A stretch of DNA of 64,000 nucleotides, taken from assembly GCA_017934975.1 (NCBI GenBank), contig JAGBIM010000004.1, forward strand, positions 1-64,000, read 5' to 3'. Each line of letters opens with the position of its first letter. The first letter of the stretch is position 1. The notes under the pieces were generated by a model. That model was not told where the DNA came from, did not search any database, and saw nothing but the letters and a program-made list of their open reading frames with translations. A program made the position numbers and the translations under genes. The stretch is from Clostridia bacterium (GTDB taxonomy: Bacteria > Bacillota > Clostridia > Oscillospirales > UBA644). Shown piece after piece: positions 43,922 to 51,454 of this stretch.

Positions 43922-44305
43922 TTAACCTCGGAAGAAATCTCCAATGGCAGAGAACGCTTTGGAAACCCGACCGAAGAAATCTTCTTCCTCCTCTACGTTC
44001 AGCACTTCCAGCGTTCCGGAAACGTCATAACGGATATACTGAATCTGATAATTCTCCAATTTACGCATTCCCAAAATTTCGGTAGCGTACTCTTCTACGG
44101 CAAAGTAATCGGAACGGCGATTGATCTCCAGCTGCAGGCGCGTTCCTTCGCTGATTTCCGTATCCAGCTGTCCGTTCAGCGTGCGCAATTCGGCGTTTTT
44201 CTCGTTCTGCGTGATACTGCAGTCCACGGTCAGAAGGAGGAGAACGACGATGCCCAAGACGAGAAAGATGGTGAGAAAGTTGAATTTGAGAGAGGGAAGC
44301 TTCAT
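43922..44305 (-). CDS. ftsL: FtsL/DivIC-like septum formation initiator
   Basis: 127 residues behind AAAGGAGG. A very short cytoplasmic part, one transmembrane helix (about 10-28, LTIFLVLGIVVLLLLTV), then a coiled coil (NEKNAELRTLNGQLDTEISEG) and an acidic end. Position between rsmH and the PBP gene is that of ftsL. It links FtsQ and the septal PBP in the divisome. Sequence is weakly conserved in the family, so the assignment rests on topology and position. Confidence 0.85.
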   Translation of the reverse strand: MKLPSLKFNFLTIFLVLGIVVLLLLTVDCSITQNEKNAELRTLNGQLDTEISEGTRLQLEINRRSDYFAVEEYATEILGMRKLENYQIQYIRYDVSGTLEVLNVEEEEDFFGRVSKAFSAIGDFFRG

Positions 44306-44422
44306 TTCGTTTCCTCCTTTCCGTGTGGATGTTCGGACTCGTTTGTGTGTGTGTTTGAGTGTCCGATGGGTTGATGTTTGTGTTTTGTTTGGTGCTTATG
44401 TAAAAACGTATTTACGAATTAT
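44306..44422 (-). other. C/A-rich, G-poor intercistronic leader of ftsL
   Basis: In the 117 bases between rsmH and ftsL the minus strand is strikingly rich in C and A (for example CACTCAAACACACACACAAA near 44341-44363), on the plus strand seen as GT repeats. Such a strand can form little secondary structure. No hairpin or promoter is obvious in it. Confidence 0.6.
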
Positions 44423-45352
44423 TCAATCCTCAAAGCGCCGTTCAAAAACCCGCAACCGCGTACTGCGGGAACGGGGATTCTCGGCGATTTCCCGAGGAGT
44501 GGGAGCGATTCCCTTCGCCAAAACCTTTCCGAGGGATTTCTTTCCGCAGGTGCAGACGGGAAATTCGGGAGGACAGGTGCAAGGTTTTTCGTAACGGGCG
44601 AAGGCATTCTTGACGATGCGGTCCTCCAGACTGTGGAAGGTCAGCACCGCGATGCGGCCGCCGTCGTTCAGATTCTCCACCAGCGCGTCCAGAGCGGAGC
44701 GAACCTGCTCCAGCTCGTCGTTAACGGCGATGCGGATGGCTTGAAATACGCGTTTTGCGGGATGTTGTTTTTCCTTCAACGCGGCTTTCGGGAGTGCGGA
44801 TTTGATGATATCGACCAACTCAAGGGTGGTCTGAATCGGTCCTTGAGACCGAGCCAACGCAATTTGCGATGCGATGCGGCGGGAAAACCGTTCCTCGCCG
44901 TATTCGAAAAAGATGCGGGTCAATTCTTCTTCCGACCAATGGTTGACCACGTCCCAGGCGGAAAGCTTGTCCTCGGGATTCATCCGCATATCCAGGGGCG
45001 CGTCCTGCATATATGAGAAGCCGCGCTCAGCACAATCCAACTGATAGGACGAGACTCCAAGATCCAGAAGGACTCCGTCAAGGGGTTGTCCCGCATTTGC
45101 GGCAAGGTCGGAAAAGACGCCGCGGACCAGACGCACGTTACAGGAAAGTCCCGCAAGCCGCTTTTCGCAGGCGGCCAGAGCGTCGGGATCCCGATCGTTG
45201 CAGATCAGAGTACCCTGGGAAGAGAGCTTTTCTCCGATGGCGCGGGAGTGGCCTCCCCCACCTGCCGTTCCGTCGGCGTAGACGCCGTCAGGCCGGATGT
45301 TCAGATATTCGAGGATCTCCTCCACCATAATGGATTTGTGAACGAATTCCAT
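44423..45352 (-). CDS. rsmH: 16S rRNA (cytosine1402-N4)-methyltransferase RsmH
   Basis: 309 residues. Methylates N4 of C1402 in 16S rRNA (also called MraW). The N-terminus HKSIMVEEILEYLNIRPDGVYADGTAGGGGHS contains the SAM-binding loop; DLGVSSYQLDCAERGFSY, PLDMRMNP and FHSLEDRIVKNAF are diagnostic. Second gene of the dcw cluster; its start is one base after the mraZ stop. Confidence 0.96.
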   Translation of the reverse strand: MEFVHKSIMVEEILEYLNIRPDGVYADGTAGGGGHSRAIGEKLSSQGTLICNDRDPDALAACEKRLAGLSCNVRLVRGVFSDLAANAGQPLDGVLLDLGVSSYQLDCAERGFSYMQDAPLDMRMNPEDKLSAWDVVNHWSEEELTRIFFEYGEERFSRRIASQIALARSQGPIQTTLELVDIIKSALPKAALKEKQHPAKRVFQAIRIAVNDELEQVRSALDALVENLNDGGRIAVLTFHSLEDRIVKNAFARYEKPCTCPPEFPVCTCGKKSLGKVLAKGIAPTPREIAENPRSRSTRLRVFERRFED

Positions 45353-45353
45353 A

Positions 45354-45791
45354 TCAGAAGTTCAACTCCTCCAGCATAGCGGCGATATCGTCGGAGGTCA
45401 AAGAGTCGTTCATTTCGTTCCAGAGATCGGTGTCCCAGATTTCCATGCGGTCCAAAAGACCGACCAGCGTAATGTCCTTTTTCAATTGGGCAAACTCGCG
45501 GAGCTTGGGTGCGACGGTGATGCGTCCCTGGGCGTCCAAAGAGGCCTCACAGGAGTTCCCCATCAGATAACGCATGCTTTTCCGATTCTTGGAAATGGGC
45601 AATTCACTGATTTTTTGCTTGAAGGCTTCCCACTGGGGATCGGTATAAGCAAACAGGCAGCCGTCCAATCCTTGGGTTACGTGAAGCGTGGTCCCCGCTA
45701 ATTTTTCTCTCTGCTTTGCAGGAAAAAACAGACGGCCCTTTGCATCGATGGTCATATCAAAACGACCTTCCAAAGGACAACTGATTGCCAT
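45354..45791 (-). CDS. mraZ: transcriptional regulator MraZ
   Basis: 145 residues behind AAAGGAGGAGAT. Two AbrB-like half domains, each with the DxxGR motif: DAKGRLFFPAKQRE and DAQGRITVAPKLRE. MraZ forms ring-shaped oligomers that bind repeated G-rich pentamers in front of its own gene and controls the dcw cluster. Matching repeats are present at 45858-45882. First gene of the cluster. Confidence 0.95.
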   Translation of the reverse strand: MAISCPLEGRFDMTIDAKGRLFFPAKQREKLAGTTLHVTQGLDGCLFAYTDPQWEAFKQKISELPISKNRKSMRYLMGNSCEASLDAQGRITVAPKLREFAQLKKDITLVGLLDRMEIWDTDLWNEMNDSLTSDDIAAMLEELNF

Positions 45792-45857
45792 GGGGATCTC
45801 CTCCTTTCCCGAAACCCGGTGTTTTACCCACGGATGAGGTGATTTTTGGGATTTTCA

Positions 45858-45882
45858 TCCCCGATCCACCACTTTCATCCAC
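45858..45882 (-). promoter_or_regulatory. MraZ operator: three pentamers at 10-base period
   Basis: On the minus strand: GTGGA (45878-45882), GTGGT (45868-45872) and GGGGA (45858-45862), each separated by five bases. Known MraZ sites are direct repeats of a five-base TGGGN-like core with five-base spacers. They begin 10 bases downstream of the -10 box, over the probable transcription start, so binding should repress. Confidence 0.75.
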
Positions 45883-45891
45883 TGTAATCCT

Positions 45892-45920
45892 ATTATACCG
45901 CATTTTTTAGGAAAAGTCAA
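45892..45920 (-). promoter_or_regulatory. sigma-A promoter of the dcw cluster
   Basis: On the minus strand: TTGACT (45915-45920), a 17-base spacer and TATAAT (45892-45897), about 100 bases upstream of mraZ. It is the only clear promoter in front of mraZ. Confidence 0.88.
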
Positions 45921-45965
45921 GCAGTATTCCAAAATTCACGGCTTACACACTGTGAGAAATTACAA

Positions 45966-45994
45966 TTGAAAAATTGCATATTTTTCGTTATACT
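45966..45994 (+). promoter_or_regulatory. second plus-strand promoter upstream of polA
   Basis: TTGAAA (45966-45971), a 17-base spacer and TATACT (45989-45994). It lies 237 bases before the polA start, in the 439-base region between mraZ and polA that holds no gene. It would make either a long polA leader or a short separate RNA. Confidence 0.55.
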
Positions 45995-46164
45995 AACCAA
46001 AATAAATGTTCGAAAAACGCAAAAAACGAGCAATTTCGCAGACAATTGTTCGAAAACACGTCAAAAGTGGGGCGTCAGCCCAAAGATTTCGAAAAAAACA
46101 GAAAAAGTCCCCATGCAAAATGCACAAAAGGAGAGGCATTTTTTTGAAGGTTTGTCTGAAAGAC

Positions 46165-46193
46165 TTGCTTTTTTTTCCAAAATAGAGTATAAT
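46165..46193 (+). promoter_or_regulatory. proximal promoter of polA
   Basis: TTGCTT (46165-46170), a 17-base spacer that contains a T-run, and TATAAT (46188-46193), 37 bases before the polA ATG. Confidence 0.7.
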
Positions 46194-46230
46194 AGGAAGG
46201 TAGAAATACCGCGAAGAAAGGGACATCGCT

Positions 46231-48717
46231 ATGAAAAAACTCATGCTGGTAGACGGAAACAGTATTTTGAACCGTGCTTTTTACGGAATCCCTCTGTTGA
46301 CCAACAAGGACGGAATCCACACCAACGCCGTTTACGGCTTTTTCAACATTCTGTTGCGCCACATGGAAGAAGACCGTCCCGACGTGGTATGCGTGGCCTT
46401 TGACCGCAAAGAACCCACCTACCGTCATGAATTATACTCCGATTACAAAGCGGGACGCCGCGCCATGCCCGACGAGCTGCGGGAACAGTTCCCCATCGTC
46501 AAAGAAATGCTGGACGCCCTGGGCGTGCTCCGATACGAGCAAGCAGGTCTGGAAGCGGACGACATCATTGGAATCTTAAGCAAAAACGCCGAAGACGACG
46601 GAGACGAAACCGTCATCGTGACGGGAGATCGGGACACGTTGCAACTGATTTCCGACAAAACCGTGGTACGATTGGCGACCACGACCCCCAAGGGCCCCAC
46701 GGACACACTATACAATAAGGAAACGCTGCTGGAAAAATACGGCCTCTCCCCTGCTCAGATGATCGACCTGAAGGCCTTAATGGGAGACTCCTCCGACCGC
46801 ATCCCCGGCGTAGCGGGAGTGGGCGAAAAAACGGCCTTGAGCCTTCTGCATCAGTACGGGGATCTGGACAACGTCTTTGCCCACGTGGAAGACATGAAGG
46901 GCGCCCTGAAGACGAAAATGGAGAACGGAAAACAATCCGCCTATTTAAGCAAAAAGCTGGGGACCATCGTAACCGACCATCCTCTGGACGGGGGAAAACC
47001 GCAAGGGCGGGAGCCCGATCGAGAGGCGCTGGAAAAACTACTGGAGCAATACCAACTGGCAAAGCTGGCGGCGAAGTTTTCCATCTCCCTGAAAGAAGAA
47101 AAAAAAGAAGCCTTTTCCGCCCCTTCCCATCAAGAACTGGGCGAAACCCTGCCCGAAGGGGAGCTTGCCCTGATACTGAGAGAGGAAACCCTTTCGGTAT
47201 TTTGCAACAAAACGATCTACGAAGGCAAACTGACCGACGGAATCCTGGAACAACTGTCCCAACGGGAATTTATCACCCACGATGCAAAGCCGCTGATCCG
47301 CAAAATGGAACGGAAAGGACTCTCCAATCGTTGCGTATTCGACACCATGCTGGCCCTTTACGTGCTGGATCCTTCCCGTGCGGGGAAAGCCCCCGAAATC
47401 CTTTGTGAAGGGGAATTGAATCTTGCTGCAACGGCAGAAGATTTTCCCGCCCTTCTCCCCCGTCTGCGGGACAAGCTGAAGGCGGAATTGAAGGAAAACG
47501 GTGCGGAGTTCCTGTACTACGAAATCGAACTGCCTCTTTGCACGGTCCTTGCCCGCATGGAGGATCTGGGATTCCGTGCAGACAAAGGATTTCTGGAGGC
47601 ATTCAGCAAGCAACTGGGAGAGCATCTGGTCCAACTGGAGCAGACCGTATACGATCTTGCGGGAAAAACCTTTAACATTTATTCCCCCAAGCAGTTGAGT
47701 GAGGTGCTTTTCACCGATCTTCTGTTGCCTCCCGGAAAGAAAACGAAGACCGGTTATTCCACAGACAACGACACCTTGGAAAAGCTGGTCAACCATCACC
47801 CCATTGCCCAGGCGATCATAGATTGCCGCCATATCGCAAAATTGAAGTCCACATACGCGGACGGGCTGGCGGAAAAGGTGGAGGATGACGGACGGATTCA
47901 CACGGTATTCATGCAGGCGGTGACCCAGACGGGACGCATCAGCAGCGTGGAGCCGAACCTGCAGAACATTCCCATCCGCACGGAATTGGGACGGCAACTG
48001 CGCCGTGCCTTTGCGGCAAAGGACGGGCACGTTCTGGTGGACGCGGACTATTCCCAAATTGAGCTGCGGATTCTTGCCCACATCGCCGACGACAAGGCCA
48101 TGCAACAGGCCTTTAACGACGGAGAGGATATTCACACCGCCACCGCGTCCCAGGTCTTTGACCTTGCCCCCGAAATGATTACGCCTCAATTGAGAAGTCG
48201 GGCGAAGGCGGTGAACTTCGGAATTGTATATGGGATCGGAGATTATTCTCTGGGACAGGATCTGCACATCTCCCGAAAGGAAGCAAAACGGTATATCGAA
48301 GCCTATCTGGAGACCTACACGGGCGTGCGGGATTTCATGCAAAACACGGTGGAATTCGGGAAAGAACACGGATACGTGGAGACGGTCTACCACCGTCGCC
48401 GCTACGTGCCCGAGCTGAAGGCAAACGGACACATCAAGGCCTTCGGAGAGAGGGTGTGCATGAACGCGCCCATTCAAGGGACGGCGGCGGATCTGATCAA
48501 ATACGCCATGGTAAAGATCGACCGACGGTTGAAGCAGGAAGAAATGAAAACCCGTCTGATCCTGCAGATCCACGACGAATTGATCCTGGAAGGCCCCGAA
48601 GGGGAAGCGGAAAAGGCCGCCGCACTGTTGGTGGAAGAAATGGAATCGGCGGCACAACTGAAGGTTCCCTTGGTAGCGGAATGTAAAATTGCAAAGAATT
48701 GGTTTGACGCAAAATGA
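46231..48717 (+). CDS. polA: DNA polymerase I
   Basis: 828 residues. The N-terminal 5'-3' exonuclease (about 1-285) has LVDGNSILNRAFYG, FDRKEPTYRHE, EADDIIG and the helix-hairpin-helix GVAGVGEKTA. The polymerase domain (about 440-828) has motif A DADYSQIELRI, motif B RSRAKAVNFGIVYG and motif C QIHDELILEG. The middle 3'-5' exonuclease-like domain (about 295-435) has lost its acidic residues (no DxE in motif I), so proofreading should be absent, as in Bacillus and Thermus PolA. It fills gaps in repair and removes RNA primers. Its stop overlaps the next start (ATGA). Confidence 0.97.
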   Translation: MKKLMLVDGNSILNRAFYGIPLLTNKDGIHTNAVYGFFNILLRHMEEDRPDVVCVAFDRKEPTYRHELYSDYKAGRRAMPDELREQFPIVKEMLDALGVLRYEQAGLEADDIIGILSKNAEDDGDETVIVTGDRDTLQLISDKTVVRLATTTPKGPTDTLYNKETLLEKYGLSPAQMIDLKALMGDSSDRIPGVAGVGEKTALSLLHQYGDLDNVFAHVEDMKGALKTKMENGKQSAYLSKKLGTIVTDHPLDGGKPQGREPDREALEKLLEQYQLAKLAAKFSISLKEEKKEAFSAPSHQELGETLPEGELALILREETLSVFCNKTIYEGKLTDGILEQLSQREFITHDAKPLIRKMERKGLSNRCVFDTMLALYVLDPSRAGKAPEILCEGELNLAATAEDFPALLPRLRDKLKAELKENGAEFLYYEIELPLCTVLARMEDLGFRADKGFLEAFSKQLGEHLVQLEQTVYDLAGKTFNIYSPKQLSEVLFTDLLLPPGKKTKTGYSTDNDTLEKLVNHHPIAQAIIDCRHIAKLKSTYADGLAEKVEDDGRIHTVFMQAVTQTGRISSVEPNLQNIPIRTELGRQLRRAFAAKDGHVLVDADYSQIELRILAHIADDKAMQQAFNDGEDIHTATASQVFDLAPEMITPQLRSRAKAVNFGIVYGIGDYSLGQDLHISRKEAKRYIEAYLETYTGVRDFMQNTVEFGKEHGYVETVYHRRRYVPELKANGHIKAFGERVCMNAPIQGTAADLIKYAMVKIDRRLKQEEMKTRLILQIHDELILEGPEGEAEKAAALLVEEMESAAQLKVPLVAECKIAKNWFDAK

Positions 48718-49151
48718 GAAAAACGATCTTATTCCTGTGCACGGGAAACACCTGCCGCTCCCCCATGGCAGAAGGCTTTGCAAGGGAAGAATTTCAAAAA
48801 CGGGGATTGGATTATGACGCAAAAAGCGCAGGCCTCTCGGCAGACGAGGGCGGTGCAAACGAAAAATCCATCCGGATGGCGGCGGAATACGGTGTGGATA
48901 TTTCCCATCATCGGGCAACCCAGCTGACCGTGGAAATGGCGCGAGAGGCAGAGCGTATTTACACCATGACCCCCGCCCAGGCCTATCTGCTGCAACGGAT
49001 GCTTCCCGATAAAAAAATACTTCCTCTGACCGAGGAAGGAATCGCAGACCCCTTCGGCGGATCGGAGGAAGTATATCGGCAATGTGCAAAAGAAATCAAA
49101 AAGGCCGTTGAGGCCTTGGGAGAAGAACTGTATGAAACTGACGGCGGCTGA
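48714..49151 (+). CDS. low-molecular-weight phosphatase, probably protein-arginine phosphatase (YwlE-like)
   Basis: 145 residues. The P-loop CTGNTCRS (Cys9-Ser16) is the CX5R(S) motif with the nucleophile Cys9 and Arg15; the general-acid Asp is in ADPFGGS. Canonical LMW tyrosine phosphatases have Ile or Leu in the middle of the loop (CxGNICRS), while Thr at that place, as here, marks B. subtilis YwlE, whose Thr11 selects phospho-arginine. I therefore favour a protein-arginine phosphatase. No mcsB is in the window. It overlaps polA by four bases and rimI by 20. Confidence 0.85.
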   Translation: MRKTILFLCTGNTCRSPMAEGFAREEFQKRGLDYDAKSAGLSADEGGANEKSIRMAAEYGVDISHHRATQLTVEMAREAERIYTMTPAQAYLLQRMLPDKKILPLTEEGIADPFGGSEEVYRQCAKEIKKAVEALGEELYETDGG

Positions 49152-49563
49152 AGAACGGGACCTTCCCGCAGTAGCGGAATTGGAAAAAGCTTTTGCTCAT
49201 CCCCTTTCGGAAGAGGAATTGCAAAAACTCCACAAAAACGAGACCTTTCGGATTCTGATCTGGAAAATGGACGAGGAAATTTTTGGGCATTGCGTGCTGT
49301 TTCGCGTCATGGACGAGGGGGAAATCACCTCCTTCACCGTGCGGGAGGATCTGCGGGGAAAGGGCGTGGGAAAGGCGTTTTTAACGGAACTTTTGGAGTA
49401 CTTACGCAAAGACGGAGCCAAGATTGCCTATCTGGACGTACGGGAATCCAACGAACCGGCAAGACGGCTTTATCGGTCCTGTGGATTTTCCGAGTTGGGG
49501 CGACGCAAGCGCTTTTATCAGGACCCCACGGAAGACGGAATCGGCATGGGAATTGAACTGTAA
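49132..49563 (+). CDS. rimI: RimI-like GNAT N-acetyltransferase
   Basis: 143 residues from the ATG at 49132, inside the end of the phosphatase gene, with GGGAGAAG upstream. GNAT fold: the acetyl-CoA site is VREDLRGKGVGKAFL (R/QxxGxG/A) and the C-terminal motif is DVRESNEPARRLYRSCGFSELGRRKRFY, as in RimI proteins that acetylate the N-terminus of ribosomal protein S18 or other proteins. The tsaB and tsaD genes that often accompany it are absent, so the substrate is inferred. Confidence 0.85.
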   Translation: MKLTAAEERDLPAVAELEKAFAHPLSEEELQKLHKNETFRILIWKMDEEIFGHCVLFRVMDEGEITSFTVREDLRGKGVGKAFLTELLEYLRKDGAKIAYLDVRESNEPARRLYRSCGFSELGRRKRFYQDPTEDGIGMGIEL

Positions 49564-49574
49564 AGACATGAAGA

Positions 49575-49613
49575 AACGGCAGGAACGAATTCCTGCCGTT
49601 GTTTTTTATTTTT
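49575..49613 (+). terminator. rho-independent terminator after rimI
   Basis: AACGGCAGGAA (49575-49585) pairs with TTCCTGCCGTT (49590-49600) around a CGAA loop, followed by GTTTTTTATTTTT. The T-run overlaps the stop codon of the convergent GtrA-like gene (49606-49608), so the two transcripts end on the same bases. Confidence 0.92.
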
Positions 49614-50013
49614 CCAAGGTATCTTCCTGACCGCGGTACACCACGAACTTGCAGAACAGAAACTCTAAAACGAAGTTGCAGAGCATGGTGACGACCAAAA
49701 TCAGAAAATCGTGAACCCCCTGCCCTTCCGCAAGGTGGCCGAGCCACGTGGAGAGAGGCGTAAAGACCAGATAAAACCCCAACACCTTCGCCATGGCAAC
49801 GGGAACGTTGGCGGCGGATTTGAAGGTGTATCTGCGGTTCAAGGTAAAATTCCAGACGATGGAAAGAAGAAGCGAAATAAGATAAACCACCCAATAGGAA
49901 TCGATAAAGATCTCCATCAGGGCGAAGGAGCCAACCTGAATAATCCCTGCGGAAGCGGAAAAGAGCGTAAACTTCACCGCCTGGATAAGGGATTTCTTTT
50001 TTTCCTCGGTCAT
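49606..50013 (-). CDS. GtrA-like small membrane protein
   Basis: 135 residues from the ATG at 50013, chosen for the AAGGAGG eight bases upstream; a GTG 24 bases earlier lacks a site. Four hydrophobic helices with the GtrA motif SIVWNFTLNRRYTFKS between helices two and three. GtrA-like proteins are thought to help move lipid-linked sugars across the membrane, often with a GtrB glycosyltransferase, but none is nearby. Last gene of the long minus-strand series. Confidence 0.85.
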   Translation of the reverse strand: MTEEKKKSLIQAVKFTLFSASAGIIQVGSFALMEIFIDSYWVVYLISLLLSIVWNFTLNRRYTFKSAANVPVAMAKVLGFYLVFTPLSTWLGHLAEGQGVHDFLILVVTMLCNFVLEFLFCKFVVYRGQEDTLEK

Positions 50014-50029
50014 TGAATGAACCTCCTTC

Positions 50030-51442
50030 TTATTCACGGCGCTCGTTGCCGCCGTAAAGAGTCACGTAGCTACCCTTGGTTGCGGGGCCCAAGGTACGTT
50101 GCAGTTCCAGGCACCGATCCAGGAAGGACGCGGTTTTTTCCGTCAGCGCCGCAGGATCGGTCTTTCCGTAGAATTTGTTGTAATAATCCTCCACGGTGCC
50201 GGCCAGCGCAGACAAAACGGGAACCACCGATTCATCCCCTTCGGAATAACGGCGCATCAAAATGCCTTCTCCCATGCAGAGGCGGTAGGTCTCGTTGAAA
50301 TAATGCTGATAGAGGAAGTGGGCGAAGCGAACCAGACGCAGAGAGCCGTAGAAACGAATCTCGTCTTCGTTTTCGCGGGAAATTTCCGCCGCAAGGGTAT
50401 ATCCCTTCCGAATGGCGGACAGAATGGATTCCGTATCGTTCTTCTCGGCAAACACCACGGTGAAACGGCGGGCAAAGGCGTCGACGGTGCGATCGTGCTT
50501 ATGAGAATCACTGCTTCCCACGGGAGGAAGATAATTCCCCTTCATCGCCTGCTCCTGCCAAAGGGCGATCTGCATATTGTTGTAGCGGCAATGGATTCCG
50601 TTCTGAATCTCCAGGGCATCGAAGATCTTTGCGTCCATGAGAAGATTCAGATAATCGTCCGACACCACGTAACGGCGAGGCATCCAGCAGGGATGGGCAA
50701 AAATAGCCAGACCACCTGCTTTCCGAATGTTTTCGCAAGCCCATTTTGCCATGGCAAAACGGTGGCGGTACTGCTCGTCCACGTGGGAAAGGGTGGCTTC
50801 CAAAGCGGCAATTTCCGCATCGAATTCTTCCCGATGATTGACGTAGCGGTCGCAAACGCTTTCTTTTCCGCCCACGTGCACGATGTGGAGCATGGACCCG
50901 GGCGTATGTACCTCTTCCCCCGTCATCATATGAATGCCCAGAGGAATATCCCGAAACAGTTCGGAAATCAGCTGAGAGGGATACAGACGGTTATGGTCGG
51001 TGAGAGCAAAGAAATCGAAGCCCTCTTCCCGATAGTCCGCAGGGGTTTGAGGGATCCCGTCCTGCCCGTCGGAATAATAGGTATGGGTGTGAAGATCCCC
51101 CTTCAAAGGACGAAGGGCGTACAGATCCTCCTTCACCGCGTAGAGGAACACCTTGACGGGCTTTCCGCCGTTTTCGGTGAAGTGAACGGCATACTCCTGC
51201 TCCCGATCAAAGCGGTAGGTAAAGCAGAGACAACCGTCCTTCACGGTGCAGGGGTGATCCATGGGAAGGACGTCGTGGTAATCCAGTTGATCCTCCAAAA
51301 GACCGAGAACCTGCATCCGATATTCCCGATCGGGCAGAAAGCGGCGGCTTACGTCCCGAGGGAAAATCCGAATCTCCCGTTCCTCTCCAACGCAAACGAC
51401 GGAGGGGAAGCATTGGTAACGGGGATGGGCGTTGTACATCAT
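50030..51442 (-). CDS. PHP-domain phosphoesterase with N-terminal beta domain
   Basis: 470 residues; I take the first ATG (51442), as the frame's earlier codon is TTG. Residues 1-105 look like an all-beta domain. The PHP metal motifs follow: KGDLHTHTYYSDG (about 113-125), ALTDHN, a Glu in TGEEVH, FAHPCW, and SSDSHKHD with a further His. Metal ligands are complete, so hydrolytic activity on a phosphoester is likely. The C-terminal 110 residues are helical and unassigned. Proteins of this CehA/McbA-like arrangement are found in gut Firmicutes, and the substrate is unknown. It starts 12 bases after the large fusion gene. Confidence 0.8.
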   Translation of the reverse strand: MMYNAHPRYQCFPSVVCVGEEREIRIFPRDVSRRFLPDREYRMQVLGLLEDQLDYHDVLPMDHPCTVKDGCLCFTYRFDREQEYAVHFTENGGKPVKVFLYAVKEDLYALRPLKGDLHTHTYYSDGQDGIPQTPADYREEGFDFFALTDHNRLYPSQLISELFRDIPLGIHMMTGEEVHTPGSMLHIVHVGGKESVCDRYVNHREEFDAEIAALEATLSHVDEQYRHRFAMAKWACENIRKAGGLAIFAHPCWMPRRYVVSDDYLNLLMDAKIFDALEIQNGIHCRYNNMQIALWQEQAMKGNYLPPVGSSDSHKHDRTVDAFARRFTVVFAEKNDTESILSAIRKGYTLAAEISRENEDEIRFYGSLRLVRFAHFLYQHYFNETYRLCMGEGILMRRYSEGDESVVPVLSALAGTVEDYYNKFYGKTDPAALTEKTASFLDRCLELQRTLGPATKGSYVTLYGGNERRE

Positions 51443-51454
51443 CAATCACTCTTT

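Noticed and set aside
44335..44400. GT repeats as CRISPR or tandem gene repeat
   Set aside because: The repeats are two to five bases long and irregular, with no spacers of constant length. I list them only as an unusual leader.
46038..46056. possible LexA/DinR box upstream of polA
   Set aside because: One half-site (GTTCG) is good but the partner reads CAGAC instead of CGAAC. Two mismatches in one half make it too weak to claim.
45966..46403. 145-codon plus-strand frame before and into polA
   Set aside because: It overlaps the polA 5' end in another frame, has no ribosome binding site, and is rich in Lys/Phe/Arg of low complexity.
47038..49089. 683-codon minus-strand reading frame
   Set aside because: Antisense to polA and the phosphatase gene, whose active-site motifs are intact.
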